Source of the DNA: UBA5794 sp965368815 | GTDB lineage: Bacteria > Actinomycetota > Acidimicrobiia > Spongiisociales > UBA5794 | Assembly (NCBI GenBank): GCA_965368815.1 | Contig: CBDUOH010000079.1 | Coordinates: 1-8,953 of the forward strand | Direction of reading: 5' to 3' | Length of the DNA: 8,953 nt | Shown: positions 1 to 6,564 of the stretch, one piece after another | How positions within the stretch are numbered: position 1 is the stretch's first letter | Layout of the letters: each line of letters starts with the position of its first letter | Made by a program: the position numbers and the translations under genes | The notes under the pieces: model-generated | Told to the model about the DNA's origin: nothing | The model's input: only the letters and a program-made list of their open reading frames with translations | Database searches by the model: none

Positions 1-2
1 TG

Positions 3-866
3 GTCAAAGAGCGGGGCATGGTTGCCCTGGCGCTACCCGATCACTACCTCATGGCGTTGAGCGAGGCTGAGGCTGCACAAGCGCCGGCGCCGGATGCGCT
101 CATCCAACTCGGCGGGTTGGCGCGCGAGACCCAGGACATCGACCTCGTCGTGCTCGTGGCGCCGATCACATTTCGCCACCCTGCTGTGCTGGCCAAGTCC
201 GCCATCACGCTCGATCGAATGTCGGGAGGTCGATTCACCCTTGGTGTCGGCACCGGTTGGCTTGCTCGGGAGCACGAGGTGTTCGGTATCCCCTACCCGG
301 ATCGCATGGAGCGGTTTGCAATGCTCGAGGAGGCTCTCGGGTACCTGTACGCGGCATTCGACCCCGAACACCCCGGCTATCAGGGGAACCGCTATCAGCT
401 CGAGAACTTTCCGATCAGCCCGATGTCGGACCGCCGGGTCCCGTTGCTCGTCGGCGGAACGGGGGAGCACACAACCCCCCGCCTCGCGGGGACGTACGCC
501 GATGAGTTCAATGTCTACCCCGGCCCGAACTACGCCGAACGGATCAAGCGATGCAGGGACGCAGCGATCGCCGCGGGTCGCGACCCGGACGCCATTCTCA
601 TCTCGTCCGCGGGTCAGGTGATAGCGAAGGAGACCGAAGAGGAATTCGACGAGTACCTCAACGATGTCGCCGTCGAGCGTGGCATGACGAGAGAGGAACT
701 CGACGCGTACTTCGCAACCCGTCGCCCCCCACAGGGGACCTTCGAACAGGTTCGGAACATCCTCGATGACTATGCGGAGATGGGCATGCAGCGCTTCTAT
801 TTCCAGGGAATCTATGGCTCGTCGAATCCGCGCGAACTGCTTGACGGTCTCGGGATAACAGGGTGA
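3..866 (+). CDS. Luciferase-like (LLM class) F420-type oxidoreductase, 5'-truncated
   Basis: The reading frame is open to the left edge (first whole codon at base 3), so the start and probably a few dozen N-terminal residues are missing; the ATG at 18 is internal. 287 residues are visible. The family is recognised from the TIM-barrel signature SGGRFTLGVGTGW followed by a GIPYPDR segment, the upstream VAPITFRHPAVLAKSAITLD strand-helix, and the later VPLLVGGTGEHTTPRLAG block followed by an FNVY strand. These are hallmarks of bacterial luciferase-like monooxygenases, which in actinobacteria mostly use cofactor F420 (family knowledge) to move hydride to or from small molecules in the cytoplasm. 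The C-terminus, with PPQGTFEQVRNILDDYAEMG, is the usual final barrel segment, so the 3' end is complete. It overlaps the next gene by four bases (GTGA). The substrate and the choice of F420 over FMN cannot be read from the sequence. Confidence 0.9.
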   Translation, partial: VKERGMVALALPDHYLMALSEAEAAQAPAPDALIQLGGLARETQDIDLVVLVAPITFRHPAVLAKSAITLDRMSGGRFTLGVGTGWLAREHEVFGIPYPDRMERFAMLEEALGYLYAAFDPEHPGYQGNRYQLENFPISPMSDRRVPLLVGGTGEHTTPRLAGTYADEFNVYPGPNYAERIKRCRDAAIAAGRDPDAILISSAGQVIAKETEEEFDEYLNDVAVERGMTREELDAYFATRRPPQGTFEQVRNILDDYAEMGMQRFYFQGIYGSSNPRELLDGLGITG

Positions 867-1741
867 GACGCACAACCATCGACGTCAATGGCCCAGTGTC
901 CGTCATCGAGTACGGGGGCACCGGACCGCTCATCGTCGCAGTCCACGGTCTCGAGGGCTCGGCCTACAACTGGCGGCTGGTCGCTCCAGGGTTGACCAGG
1001 ACGCACAGCCTCGTTGCTCCTGACCTTCGGGGGTTCGGTTACACCGAACCACGAGGCAACCCGGTGACGGTTGACCACAACGCCGAGCTCGTCGCTGCCG
1101 TGATCGATGCCTACGGCGGATCCGCCATCGTCATGGGCAACTCGATGGGTGGGTTGATATCGATCATCGCGGCTTCGCGTTTCCCGGACCGGATCACCGG
1201 CCTCATCCTCGTCGACCCAGCGGCTCCGGTTGCGTCGTGGACCCGGGTGGACCCGACCGCTGTTGTGACTCTCGGCGCCCCACTCGTACCGGGTCTCGGC
1301 CGGCGGATCGTTGATGCCTACCGGGCAACGCGGACCGCGGAAGAAGGTGTCGAGGAGTCCTACGAGTTCGTGGCGGCGGACCCATCACGGGTATCTGCGG
1401 TCGCGTTTGCCGATGCTCTCGAGATCGCTGAGCTCCGTCGCGATCAGGACTGGTCCTCAACCACCTTGGTCCACGCATCGCGATCCATCGCCCCGTATGT
1501 GCTGCGCAAGAAGAAGTTCCTCGATGTGCTCCACCGCGTCACCCAGCCCACACTCCTGATGCACGGCATACGCGACGAGGTCATCCAGGTGCAAACAGCC
1601 GAGTGGCTGGCAGAGCAGCGACCCGATTGGACAGCCGTCTACCTCAAGGATCTGGGTCATGTCGCGATGATCGAGGCACCCGACACATTCCTCGAGATCG
1701 TCACGACCTGGCTCGAAGCTGCCGAGGCGCCGACCCGCTAG
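863..1741 (+). CDS. Alpha/beta hydrolase
   Basis: This 292-residue cytoplasmic protein has the full alpha/beta-hydrolase layout: an oxyanion-hole HG (H28-G29) after the VAVHG strand, a VAPDLRGFG loop at 51-59, a nucleophile elbow GNSMGG with Ser94, an acid residue Asp238 in HGIRDEV, and a catalytic His266 in LGHVAMIEAPDTF. All three triad residues are present, so an active esterase, C-C hydrolase or related enzyme is likely; the substrate is unknown. The start is the GTG at 863, whose TGA completes the upstream gene's stop (GTGA overlap). The Shine-Dalgarno match upstream is weak, which fits translational coupling to the oxidoreductase. A helical cap lies roughly at residues 120-225. Shared expression suggests the two enzymes act on related substrates (inference). 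The gene ends three bases from the stop of the convergent membrane-protein gene. Confidence 0.92.
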   Translation: MRRTTIDVNGPVSVIEYGGTGPLIVAVHGLEGSAYNWRLVAPGLTRTHSLVAPDLRGFGYTEPRGNPVTVDHNAELVAAVIDAYGGSAIVMGNSMGGLISIIAASRFPDRITGLILVDPAAPVASWTRVDPTAVVTLGAPLVPGLGRRIVDAYRATRTAEEGVEESYEFVAADPSRVSAVAFADALEIAELRRDQDWSSTTLVHASRSIAPYVLRKKKFLDVLHRVTQPTLLMHGIRDEVIQVQTAEWLAEQRPDWTAVYLKDLGHVAMIEAPDTFLEIVTTWLEAAEAPTR

Positions 1742-1753
1742 CCGTCAGCGGCT
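1740..1753. terminator. Short stem-loop at the convergent stop codons (weak terminator candidate)
   Basis: AGCCG-TCAG-CGGCT forms a perfect 5-bp stem with a tetraloop. It spans the stop codons of both convergent genes (TAG at 1739-1741 on +, TGA at 1745-1747 on -). No T-tract follows on either strand, so it may be a weak or factor-assisted bidirectional terminator, or chance. Confidence 0.3.
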
Positions 1754-3187
1754 CCGACGCAGGAGAATGAACGGCAGATCCTCGTAGTGCACGAGGTAGT
1801 CGCCCGATGCAGTGAGGTTCTCGATGATCGGGTCGAACTCGCGGTACGAATCCATCCGGATGGCGACCCATTCGATCGTCGATGGATCGGGCGGCTCGTC
1901 CCCTTCGGCACCGTAGTTGGTCTCCTGCCACGGGTTGGGGAAGACGTACACCTCATCGCGATTCGCCAGGTGGGGTACGAAGGTGGTCCAGGCAGACACG
2001 CTTGCATCATCGGGGATCTGGTCAAGCATCGCGGCGATACGCGCAGGGTGTTCATGGTTCGGAGCCCACACGGTGATCGGAGCTGCCAACACCCACAGGA
2101 TGGCCGGTACGAACAACGAGGCGATCACGACCGTGATCCGCCACTTGGACCGGGCCACGGTATCCACCTTTGCAGCGCCGTACGCGCCGGCGACCGCCAC
2201 CACGACGATCAGGTAGGCCGTGTAGTGCCATTGGACCCCGTACTGGTATCCATGGAGGGACAACACGTTGGCTGCCAACGCCGGGACTCCCGCAAGCAAC
2301 CAACGCCAGCCGAAGATGGCCATCGGCATCGCGAGGACGAGTGACGCGACATACCCGAGCCGCTTCCCGCTCGTGATCGTATCCCACCACACATCGGGCG
2401 ATGTCGCGAGCCCCCACAGGATCTGGAGCGGTGATTCGCCGAGGTGGCCGTATCGATACGAATAGAGCAGCTCACCTGTCGGAGACCACGCCGGAAGCAG
2501 CACGAGGAAGTTGAGTGCGAACGCCACGAGACCCATGCCGACGAGGACGAAGCCGACCCGTCGCTTACCCATGATCCAGACGACCGCCAGCCCGAGCGGT
2601 ACCACCAGCAGCGCTACGTCCTCCTTGGCGGTGAGGGCGACGGCAATGGCAGCAACCGCCCAGCCGTTCCGATCGCGTTGCAGCAATGCGACCGCAGCGA
2701 GCCCCAACGGGACCACGAACATCTCCGGGTGGAACGAGTCGTGAATCTGCCATTGGACCGCGGGTGCCCCGAGTACGAGCATCGCGGTGAGTGCCGACAG
2801 GAACGGCCCAGCCCCTGCTCGACGGGCGATGACGAATGCGATCGGAGCCGACACCGCCATGGCGAACACCGTCAGGACGGTCAGGGTCGTCGCACTGGGG
2901 AACACCGCGTACACCGGCACCACAAGAAAGAGGATGTACGAGGAGTGATCTGCGAACAGGTGCAACCCACGAATGGTGACGAACGGCTCCTTGAACTGGG
3001 TCAGGAGCCAGGTGCCCTGTGCAAATATCCCAAGGTCGAAGGCATGCGTGTGGAATCGCAGGTGCTGCATCGCACCACGAACGGAGTAGCCGATCGTCCA
3101 CAGCACGGTGATGCCGAGCGTGAAACGCCAGGCGCCGAGGCTGGGCAGGGTCCGGCGTGATGCCGGGGGTTGCGCTTGATCGATCAT
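1745..3187 (-). CDS. DUF2079 family multi-spanning membrane protein
   Basis: A 480-residue integral membrane protein. After a short polar N-terminus there is a first membrane segment at about 22-40, then the motif HAFDLGIFAQ (48-57) and an ADHSSYILF segment (79-87), which I recognise as the characteristic start of DUF2079 proteins. Many hydrophobic segments follow to about residue 395, then a C-terminal soluble region. DUF2079 has no established function; its layout resembles GT-C type lipid-linked sugar transferases, so a role in envelope glycan or lipid assembly is possible (inference). The frame stays open upstream to 3457, but that extension is Arg-rich and antisense to the CapA-like gene. 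I chose the ATG at 3187 because GGGGGA precedes it by five bases and hydrophobic sequence begins soon after. It is divergent from the CapA-like lipoprotein gene, with 63 bases between starts. Confidence 0.85.
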   Translation of the reverse strand: MIDQAQPPASRRTLPSLGAWRFTLGITVLWTIGYSVRGAMQHLRFHTHAFDLGIFAQGTWLLTQFKEPFVTIRGLHLFADHSSYILFLVVPVYAVFPSATTLTVLTVFAMAVSAPIAFVIARRAGAGPFLSALTAMLVLGAPAVQWQIHDSFHPEMFVVPLGLAAVALLQRDRNGWAVAAIAVALTAKEDVALLVVPLGLAVVWIMGKRRVGFVLVGMGLVAFALNFLVLLPAWSPTGELLYSYRYGHLGESPLQILWGLATSPDVWWDTITSGKRLGYVASLVLAMPMAIFGWRWLLAGVPALAANVLSLHGYQYGVQWHYTAYLIVVVAVAGAYGAAKVDTVARSKWRITVVIASLFVPAILWVLAAPITVWAPNHEHPARIAAMLDQIPDDASVSAWTTFVPHLANRDEVYVFPNPWQETNYGAEGDEPPDPSTIEWVAIRMDSYREFDPIIENLTASGDYLVHYEDLPFILLRRSR

Positions 3188-3238
3188 CCAATCCCCCGGG
3201 AATCCTCCCGAACGGTGTGCGTTTCCGGGCGGCTCAGT

Positions 3239-3244
3239 TACGGT
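3239..3244 (+). promoter_or_regulatory. Predicted leaderless -10 box of the CapA-like gene
   Basis: TACGGT fits TAnnnT and ends six bases before the ATG at 3251, which would put the transcription start on the A of the ATG. No Shine-Dalgarno precedes that ATG. The surrounding TTACGGTA also offers TACCGT on the opposite strand (3240-3245), a possible -10 for the divergent membrane-protein gene with a leader of about 46 bases. No convincing -35 is visible. Confidence 0.45.
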
Positions 3245-3250
3245 ACGACG

Positions 3251-4357
3251 ATGGTGGGACGATACCTCGTCTTTGCGACAGTGCTCGTCGCCGCGTGCAC
3301 GTCGTGCGCGGTCGGGAGCGGAGCCGCTGCACCGCGTTCGTCCGACACCATCAGCCCGCTGACGACGCTGGCGGGCGTGACCACGACGACGGCATCGACC
3401 ACAACCACCCGGCCACCGGCGGCGACGACGAGCTCCGAACCCTCCCCGGAACAACAACGAACGGCGCTGGTCGTCAGTGCCACCGGAGACGTCAACCTCG
3501 ATCCGCTGTTCGTCAGGACCTTCCCGATGACCGGCTACGAGGACGCCTGGACGGGTCTCAACGATGCCTTTCTCACGGACGATCTGACGATCGTGAACCT
3601 CGAGTGTTCACCATCACCGCTCGGCACCGCTTGGGAGAAGGACTGGAACTTCCAATGCGATGTTGCGGCCCTCCAACCGATGGCTGATGCAGGGGTCGAG
3701 GTCGCAAACCTGGCAAACAACCACGGGATGGACTTCGGCATGGAAGCCATGCTCGATGGCATCGACAATCTCCGCGCAGCGGGTATCCAACCGGTCGGCG
3801 TAGGTGCCAACCGCGAGGCTGCCTATGCACCAGCCCTCTTCACAATCAACGGATGGCGGGTTGCTGTCATCGGAAGCGGTGGCGTGAATCCCGAAACAGG
3901 GAGTTGGATCGCAACCGACGACAGCCCCGGTATGACGAGCGGCGATGACACCGCCTCCATCGCCGATGCGATCCGGAAAGCGAAGAAGATCTCCGACATC
4001 GTCCTCGTCACGGCGCATTGGGGCAAGAGTTATGAGGCAACGCCGCAACCGTTCGAACGGCGCCAGGCAGAGGCGTGGGTCGAAGCCGGTGCCGACGCTG
4101 TGTTCGGCCATCACCAACACATCCTCCAGCCACTCGCATGGATCAACGGGAAACCGGTTGCGATGGGTCTGGGCAATTTCGTGTGGCAGGCGCACCCACC
4201 TGAGTCCCGACAGACCGGTATCGCCCGCGTGGTGTTCGAGCCCGACGGGACCGTCACCGCATGTCTCATCCCGGTGTTTCTCGAGCGAAACGGGCATCCG
4301 GTCATACAGGTCGCCGGTAACGATGAACCACTCTGCACCCCCGTCGGACCCGAGTAG
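3251..4357 (+). CDS. CapA/PGA_cap-family secreted lipoprotein (metallophosphatase fold)
   Basis: A 368-residue exported protein. Residues 1-16 form a lipoprotein signal peptide with lipobox V13-A14-A15-C16, so Cys16 should be lipidated and the protein anchored outside the cytoplasmic membrane. A Thr/Ser/Pro/Ala-rich stretch at about 33-66 looks like a flexible wall-spanning linker. The rest is the CapA (PGA_cap) domain with its metallophosphatase-like motifs in order: TGDVNLDP (78-85), VNLE (115-118), ANNHGMDFG (155-163), AHWG (255-258), GHHQHILQP (286-294) and LGNFVW. CapA proteins are linked to poly-gamma-glutamate capsule export or anchoring, but many actinobacterial members have no CapB/CapC partner, and none is visible here. 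An extracellular phosphoesterase or polymer-anchoring role is possible. The frame continues upstream to 3170, but the ATG at 3251 gives a normal signal peptide and a suitably placed -10 box. Confidence 0.92.
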   Translation: MVGRYLVFATVLVAACTSCAVGSGAAAPRSSDTISPLTTLAGVTTTTASTTTTRPPAATTSSEPSPEQQRTALVVSATGDVNLDPLFVRTFPMTGYEDAWTGLNDAFLTDDLTIVNLECSPSPLGTAWEKDWNFQCDVAALQPMADAGVEVANLANNHGMDFGMEAMLDGIDNLRAAGIQPVGVGANREAAYAPALFTINGWRVAVIGSGGVNPETGSWIATDDSPGMTSGDDTASIADAIRKAKKISDIVLVTAHWGKSYEATPQPFERRQAEAWVEAGADAVFGHHQHILQPLAWINGKPVAMGLGNFVWQAHPPESRQTGIARVVFEPDGTVTACLIPVFLERNGHPVIQVAGNDEPLCTPVGPE

Positions 4358-4365
4358 GCGACACC

Positions 4366-4371
4366 TAGACT
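4366..4371 (+). promoter_or_regulatory. Predicted leaderless -10 box of the ParA gene
   Basis: TAGACT fits TAnnnT and ends six bases before the ATG at 4378, so transcription would start on the initiator A. There is no Shine-Dalgarno in the 20 bases after the CapA-like gene's stop. This suggests ParA has its own promoter although the upstream gene points the same way. The -35 region would fall in the end of the upstream coding sequence and is not recognisable. Confidence 0.5.
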
Positions 4372-4377
4372 TGCCAC

Positions 4378-5136
4378 ATGGCAACGATCGTCGCAGTAGC
4401 GAACCAAAAAGGTGGCGTGGCCAAGACGACGACGGTGCACACCCTCGCCGAAGCCCTTGCGGATCTGGGGCAACGGGTTCTGATGGTGGATCTCGATCCC
4501 CAGGCGTGTCTCACCTACGCGACCGGGATCGATCCTGATGCCCTGGAACTGTCGATCCACGACGTGTTCATGGGGCGAAACGGGATCAAGGATGCGATCT
4601 CGATCCGAGCCGATGGTCCCGATATTCTGCCGTCGTCGATCGACCTCGCGGGTTCCGAGATCCACCTACTCACGAAGACGGGTCGCGAGTTCGTCCTGAA
4701 AAGGGCGATGAAGGACATCGACAGCGACTACGACATCGTGTTGATCGATTGCGGGCCATCCCTGGGCATCCTCACCGTCAACGCGCTCACGGCCGCAGAT
4801 ACGGTCCTGATTCCCTTCCAGGCCGAGACCTTGAGCGACCGCGGAGTCGGCCAGTTGCTCGAGACCATCGATGATGTTCGGAACTACACAAACGAAGATC
4901 TCACCGTGCTCGGGGGTATAGCCACGATGTTCGATGCGAGGACCAACCTTTCGAAACGAGTTCTCGCCGAGGTACGCGAGATCCACGGTCTGACGGTCAT
5001 CGAGCCACCCGTTCCGCGATCGGTTCGTGTTGCCGAGGCTCCTGGCGAGGGTGTGTCGGTTCTCACGCACGCCAGGCGTTCCAAGGCAGCCGATGCCTAT
5101 CGCGATCTTGCCCGCAACCTGATGGAGCTCCTATGA
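4378..5136 (+). CDS. ParA/Soj-family partition-type ATPase
   Basis: This 252-residue protein is a compact Soj-like ParA without an N-terminal helix-turn-helix. It carries the deviant Walker A KGGVAKTT (11-18, with signature Lys11 and catalytic Lys16), Walker A' VDLDPQ (37-42), Walker B IVLIDCGPSLG (120-130), and the family's C-terminal VPRSVRVAEAPGEG segment. ParA ATPases form ATP-dependent dimers that bind DNA non-specifically and position chromosomes, plasmids or protein complexes, usually under control of a ParB-like or other small partner (family knowledge). The usual parB is absent; an overlapping gene for a 108-residue Cys-knuckle protein follows instead. It could be an orphan ParA that positions something other than the chromosome, or a chromosomal ParA separated from its ParB. 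The start ATG at 4378 directly precedes the conserved N-terminal beta strand and has a leaderless -10. Confidence 0.95.
   Translation: MATIVAVANQKGGVAKTTTVHTLAEALADLGQRVLMVDLDPQACLTYATGIDPDALELSIHDVFMGRNGIKDAISIRADGPDILPSSIDLAGSEIHLLTKTGREFVLKRAMKDIDSDYDIVLIDCGPSLGILTVNALTAADTVLIPFQAETLSDRGVGQLLETIDDVRNYTNEDLTVLGGIATMFDARTNLSKRVLAEVREIHGLTVIEPPVPRSVRVAEAPGEGVSVLTHARRSKAADAYRDLARNLMELL
5124..5127 (+). promoter_or_regulatory. Shine-Dalgarno for the small Cys-knuckle gene
   Basis: GGAG inside the last codons of the ParA gene lies five bases before the ATG at 5133. That ATG overlaps the ParA stop as ATGA. It supports this start and re-initiation or coupled translation of the downstream protein. 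Confidence 0.6.
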
Positions 5137-5459
5137 AGAGGCGAAAGGACGCGTCAGGCAAGCGGGCCCTGTTCGAGACTCCCCCGATCGAGATCGATGA
5201 CCCACTCAAGGACGATCCGCTCGTGCACCATGAGCCCGTGGACTCCCACGAGGCCCTCTATTCGACGGCGGATCACGCCGCGGGAACCGTGCTGATCGTC
5301 TGCTCTCGGTGCGAGGTGCGGTCCCGCATCCCCATCATCGAGTCGATCGTGCGGATCATGTCAATCTCGCTCTGGGTGCCCGGGCGGGCCTACAACCGCT
5401 GGATGCAATGCCCGGCCTGTCAGACCCGATCGTGGTGCCGCATCGACTGGTTCGGCTGA
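5133..5459 (+). CDS. Small zinc-ribbon-like hypothetical protein coupled to ParA
   Basis: I do not recognise a named family for this 108-residue protein. The N-terminal third is charged (a KRRKD start, then an acidic IEIDDPLKDDP stretch at 19-29) and probably disordered. The C-terminal half has two metal-knuckle pairs, C57-x2-C60 and C93-x2-C96, plus Cys102, separated by a hydrophobic segment at about 66-82 and several Trp residues (81, 90, 101, 106). This arrangement suggests one zinc-binding ribbon (inference). It overlaps ParA by four bases (ATGA) with an internal GGAG, so the two proteins are made together, probably at a defined ratio. By position it could be the adaptor or activator that links the ParA ATPase to its cargo, but nothing in the sequence proves this. 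Codon use matches the neighbours. The gene ends 22 bases from a convergent gene. Confidence 0.75.
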   Translation: MKRRKDASGKRALFETPPIEIDDPLKDDPLVHHEPVDSHEALYSTADHAAGTVLIVCSRCEVRSRIPIIESIVRIMSISLWVPGRAYNRWMQCPACQTRSWCRIDWFG

Positions 5460-5465
5460 TACCCA

Positions 5466-5491
5466 CGGCGGGGGCGATCGCCTACTCGCCG
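5466..5491. terminator. GC-rich inverted repeat between convergent genes (possible terminator)
   Basis: The gap between the two convergent stops holds the perfect 10-base palindrome GGCGATCGCC (5473-5482), flanked by CGGCG (5466-5470) and its complement CGCCG (5487-5491). Both strands could fold into GC-rich stems at the ends of the transcripts. No T-run follows, so the assignment is tentative. Confidence 0.3.
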
Positions 5492-5862
5492 CCAACCTTC
5501 GCGACGAACCGGGATCTGTCGACCACCACCCTGACGTGCGTCCCTGACGCGACCACCGTGCCACCGTCTGTCACCGAGATCCTGAACTCGAGCGTGCGGC
5601 CGTCGACCTCGGTCAGTTCGGCGTACGCAACGACGGTTCGTCCGACCGGGGTCGGAGCGACATGGTCGAGCGCGATGTGGATACCGACGCTCGTCGATCG
5701 GGTATCGAGCTCGCTGGCGACAGCGAGGACTGCTGCCTCCTCACACAGAGCGACGACTTTGGGGGTGCCAAGCACCGGGACATCACCCGAACCAAGGGCG
5801 ATGGCCGTCGCATCGGCGTCGACGAGGAACCGAACCTCGGCGCTTGCCCCGACATCAGCCAT
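5482..5862 (-). CDS. FlK-like hot-dog fold thioesterase
   Basis: A 126-residue single hot-dog domain. The GTPKVVALCEEAA helix (32-44), SVGIHIALDHVAPTPVG (58-74) and the final G-x-H-x-R-x-VVD-x-x-RF strand match the thioesterase family typified by fluoroacetyl-CoA thioesterase FlK. The FlK catalytic residues Thr42, Glu50 and His76 correspond to Thr33, Glu41 and His67 here with exactly the same spacings (8 and 26), so the active site looks intact. It probably hydrolyses a short acyl-CoA in the cytoplasm; most family members have unknown substrates and I do not claim fluoroacetyl-CoA. The ATG lies inside the end of the upstream HdeD-type gene (8-base overlap), so the two are probably co-translated. 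Ends beside a GC-rich palindrome. Confidence 0.85.
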   Translation of the reverse strand: MADVGASAEVRFLVDADATAIALGSGDVPVLGTPKVVALCEEAAVLAVASELDTRSTSVGIHIALDHVAPTPVGRTVVAYAELTEVDGRTLEFRISVTDGGTVVASGTHVRVVVDRSRFVAKVGGE

Positions 5863-6391
5863 GGGTGAGGGTCCGGATGGCGAGCGCGGTCACGAGTTCC
5901 AGCACACCGAAGATCACGGCGTAGACACCGGTGACGATTGCCATCACCAGGACGGTCGGCGCAGGCCACACAAGCACGAGGATCCCAAGGAGGATGGCGA
6001 ACATCCCGAATACCTTTCGGACGCCTCGGTCCGGGAGGCGGTCGTCGGTGAACGCCCGGTACAGATCGACCATGCCGAATGCGAGCCAGAACCCGCCGGT
6101 GATGAGGACGATCACACCGATTGCTCCGCTCGGGTTCGTGAAGACGACCGCGCCGAGCGCGACGCCGACGACACCGCTGGCCATGAGCACCCACCGCCCT
6201 TCACCCTCTCCGTCGAGCATCGCGGCGAAGAACCTGGCAACCCCGGACACGATGACCACGAGACCGAAGACGCTCGTGATCACGGTCAGCGTTTGCCCGG
6301 GCCACAGGATGAGGACCGCTCCGAGAAGAACCGAAAACAACCCCCCGACAAGCAACACCACCCACTGATTCGTCGCCCGCACATCGGTCAT
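5855..6391 (-). CDS. HdeD family (DUF308) membrane protein
   Basis: This 178-residue protein is almost entirely hydrophobic, with six membrane segments at roughly 10-30, 34-56, 67-86, 90-112, 127-142 and 147-170. The WPG at 30-32 and WPAPT at 142-146 mark the repeated three-helix unit typical of HdeD/DUF308 proteins. HdeD is known from the acid-resistance region of E. coli, but its biochemical role is unresolved, and outside enterobacteria the family is only loosely linked to stress. The start ATG at 6391 is preceded at six bases by a strong GGGGAGGT ribosome site (6398-6405); the open frame further upstream to 6709 crosses the divergent promoter region and is not real coding. It overlaps the downstream thioesterase by 8 bases and is divergent from the polymerase-domain gene. 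Confidence 0.88.
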   Translation of the reverse strand: MTDVRATNQWVVLLVGGLFSVLLGAVLILWPGQTLTVITSVFGLVVIVSGVARFFAAMLDGEGEGRWVLMASGVVGVALGAVVFTNPSGAIGVIVLITGGFWLAFGMVDLYRAFTDDRLPDRGVRKVFGMFAILLGILVLVWPAPTVLVMAIVTGVYAVIFGVLELVTALAIRTLTHG

Positions 6392-6417
6392 CGTCGCACC
6401 TCCCCAAACGTCACCCG

Positions 6418-6423
6418 ACAATA
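6418..6423 (-). promoter_or_regulatory. Predicted -10 box of the HdeD-thioesterase operon
   Basis: On the minus strand TATTGT fits TAnnnT. Transcription would start near 6411, giving a leader of about 20 bases that holds the strong ribosome site. Upstream of it lie AAC, TGTGGAGG (6427-6434) and then, 16 bases from the hexamer, the end of one 24-base repeat copy, so the repeat occupies the -35 region. Confidence 0.45.
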
Positions 6424-6439
6424 GTTCCTCCACATCAAA

Positions 6440-6463
6440 CGCGTACCCAGGGTTGTACGACCA
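6440..6463 (-). repeat. 24-base inverted repeat, copy facing the HdeD-type gene
   Basis: This is a perfect reverse complement of 6565-6588. Read toward the HdeD-type gene it begins TGGTCGTAC and ends GGGTACGCG. It contains CGTAC-N8-GTACG, a dyad with the shape of a dimeric regulator's operator, and an offset ACCCTGGGT palindrome. Its gene-proximal end is 16 bases upstream of the predicted -10, where a -35 element or activator site would be. Confidence 0.85.
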
Positions 6464-6564
6464 CGGAAACCGGGTGCTCAGGCCCACAGTTGGCCGGTAC
6501 CGCGTGGATCGAGCGCACGTGTGACCACCCATCGGATTCCGTGGGCTGGAGTACCACGAGAACA

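Noticed and set aside
33..875. 280-codon open frame on the minus strand opposite the oxidoreductase
   Set aside because: Antisense shadow; no recognisable motif, while the + strand has the clear luciferase-family signature.
2444..3160. 238-codon + strand open frame inside the DUF2079 gene
   Set aside because: Composition is highly charged and His/Arg/Glu-rich, as expected from reading a hydrophobic gene on the opposite strand; no start site or family motif.
3381..3434. ACC/ACG-rich repetitive stretch in the CapA-like gene, considered as a DNA repeat
   Set aside because: It encodes the Thr/Pro/Ala linker behind the lipidated Cys; it is low-complexity coding, not an array of regular units.
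3188..3457. 90-codon upstream extension of the DUF2079 frame
   Set aside because: It is an Arg/Gly-rich shadow of the CapA-like gene's N-terminus. The ATG at 3187 has a ribosome site and gives a normal N-terminus.
5309..6424. 371-codon + strand open frame covering the thioesterase and HdeD genes
   Set aside because: Antisense shadow; its sequence is Asp/His/Glu/Arg-rich low complexity, whereas the minus strand frames give two well-recognised proteins with overlapping start and stop.
6427..6431. GGAAC as an ECF sigma -35 element upstream of the HdeD-type gene
   Set aside because: The distance to the next CGTT (13 bases) is too short for the usual spacing of such promoters, and the TATTGT hexamer explains the region at least as well.
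6516..6521. CACGTG and nearby GGTACC hexamer palindromes in the divergent region
   Set aside because: Six-base palindromes are expected by chance in a region this size; no repeated or paired arrangement supports function.
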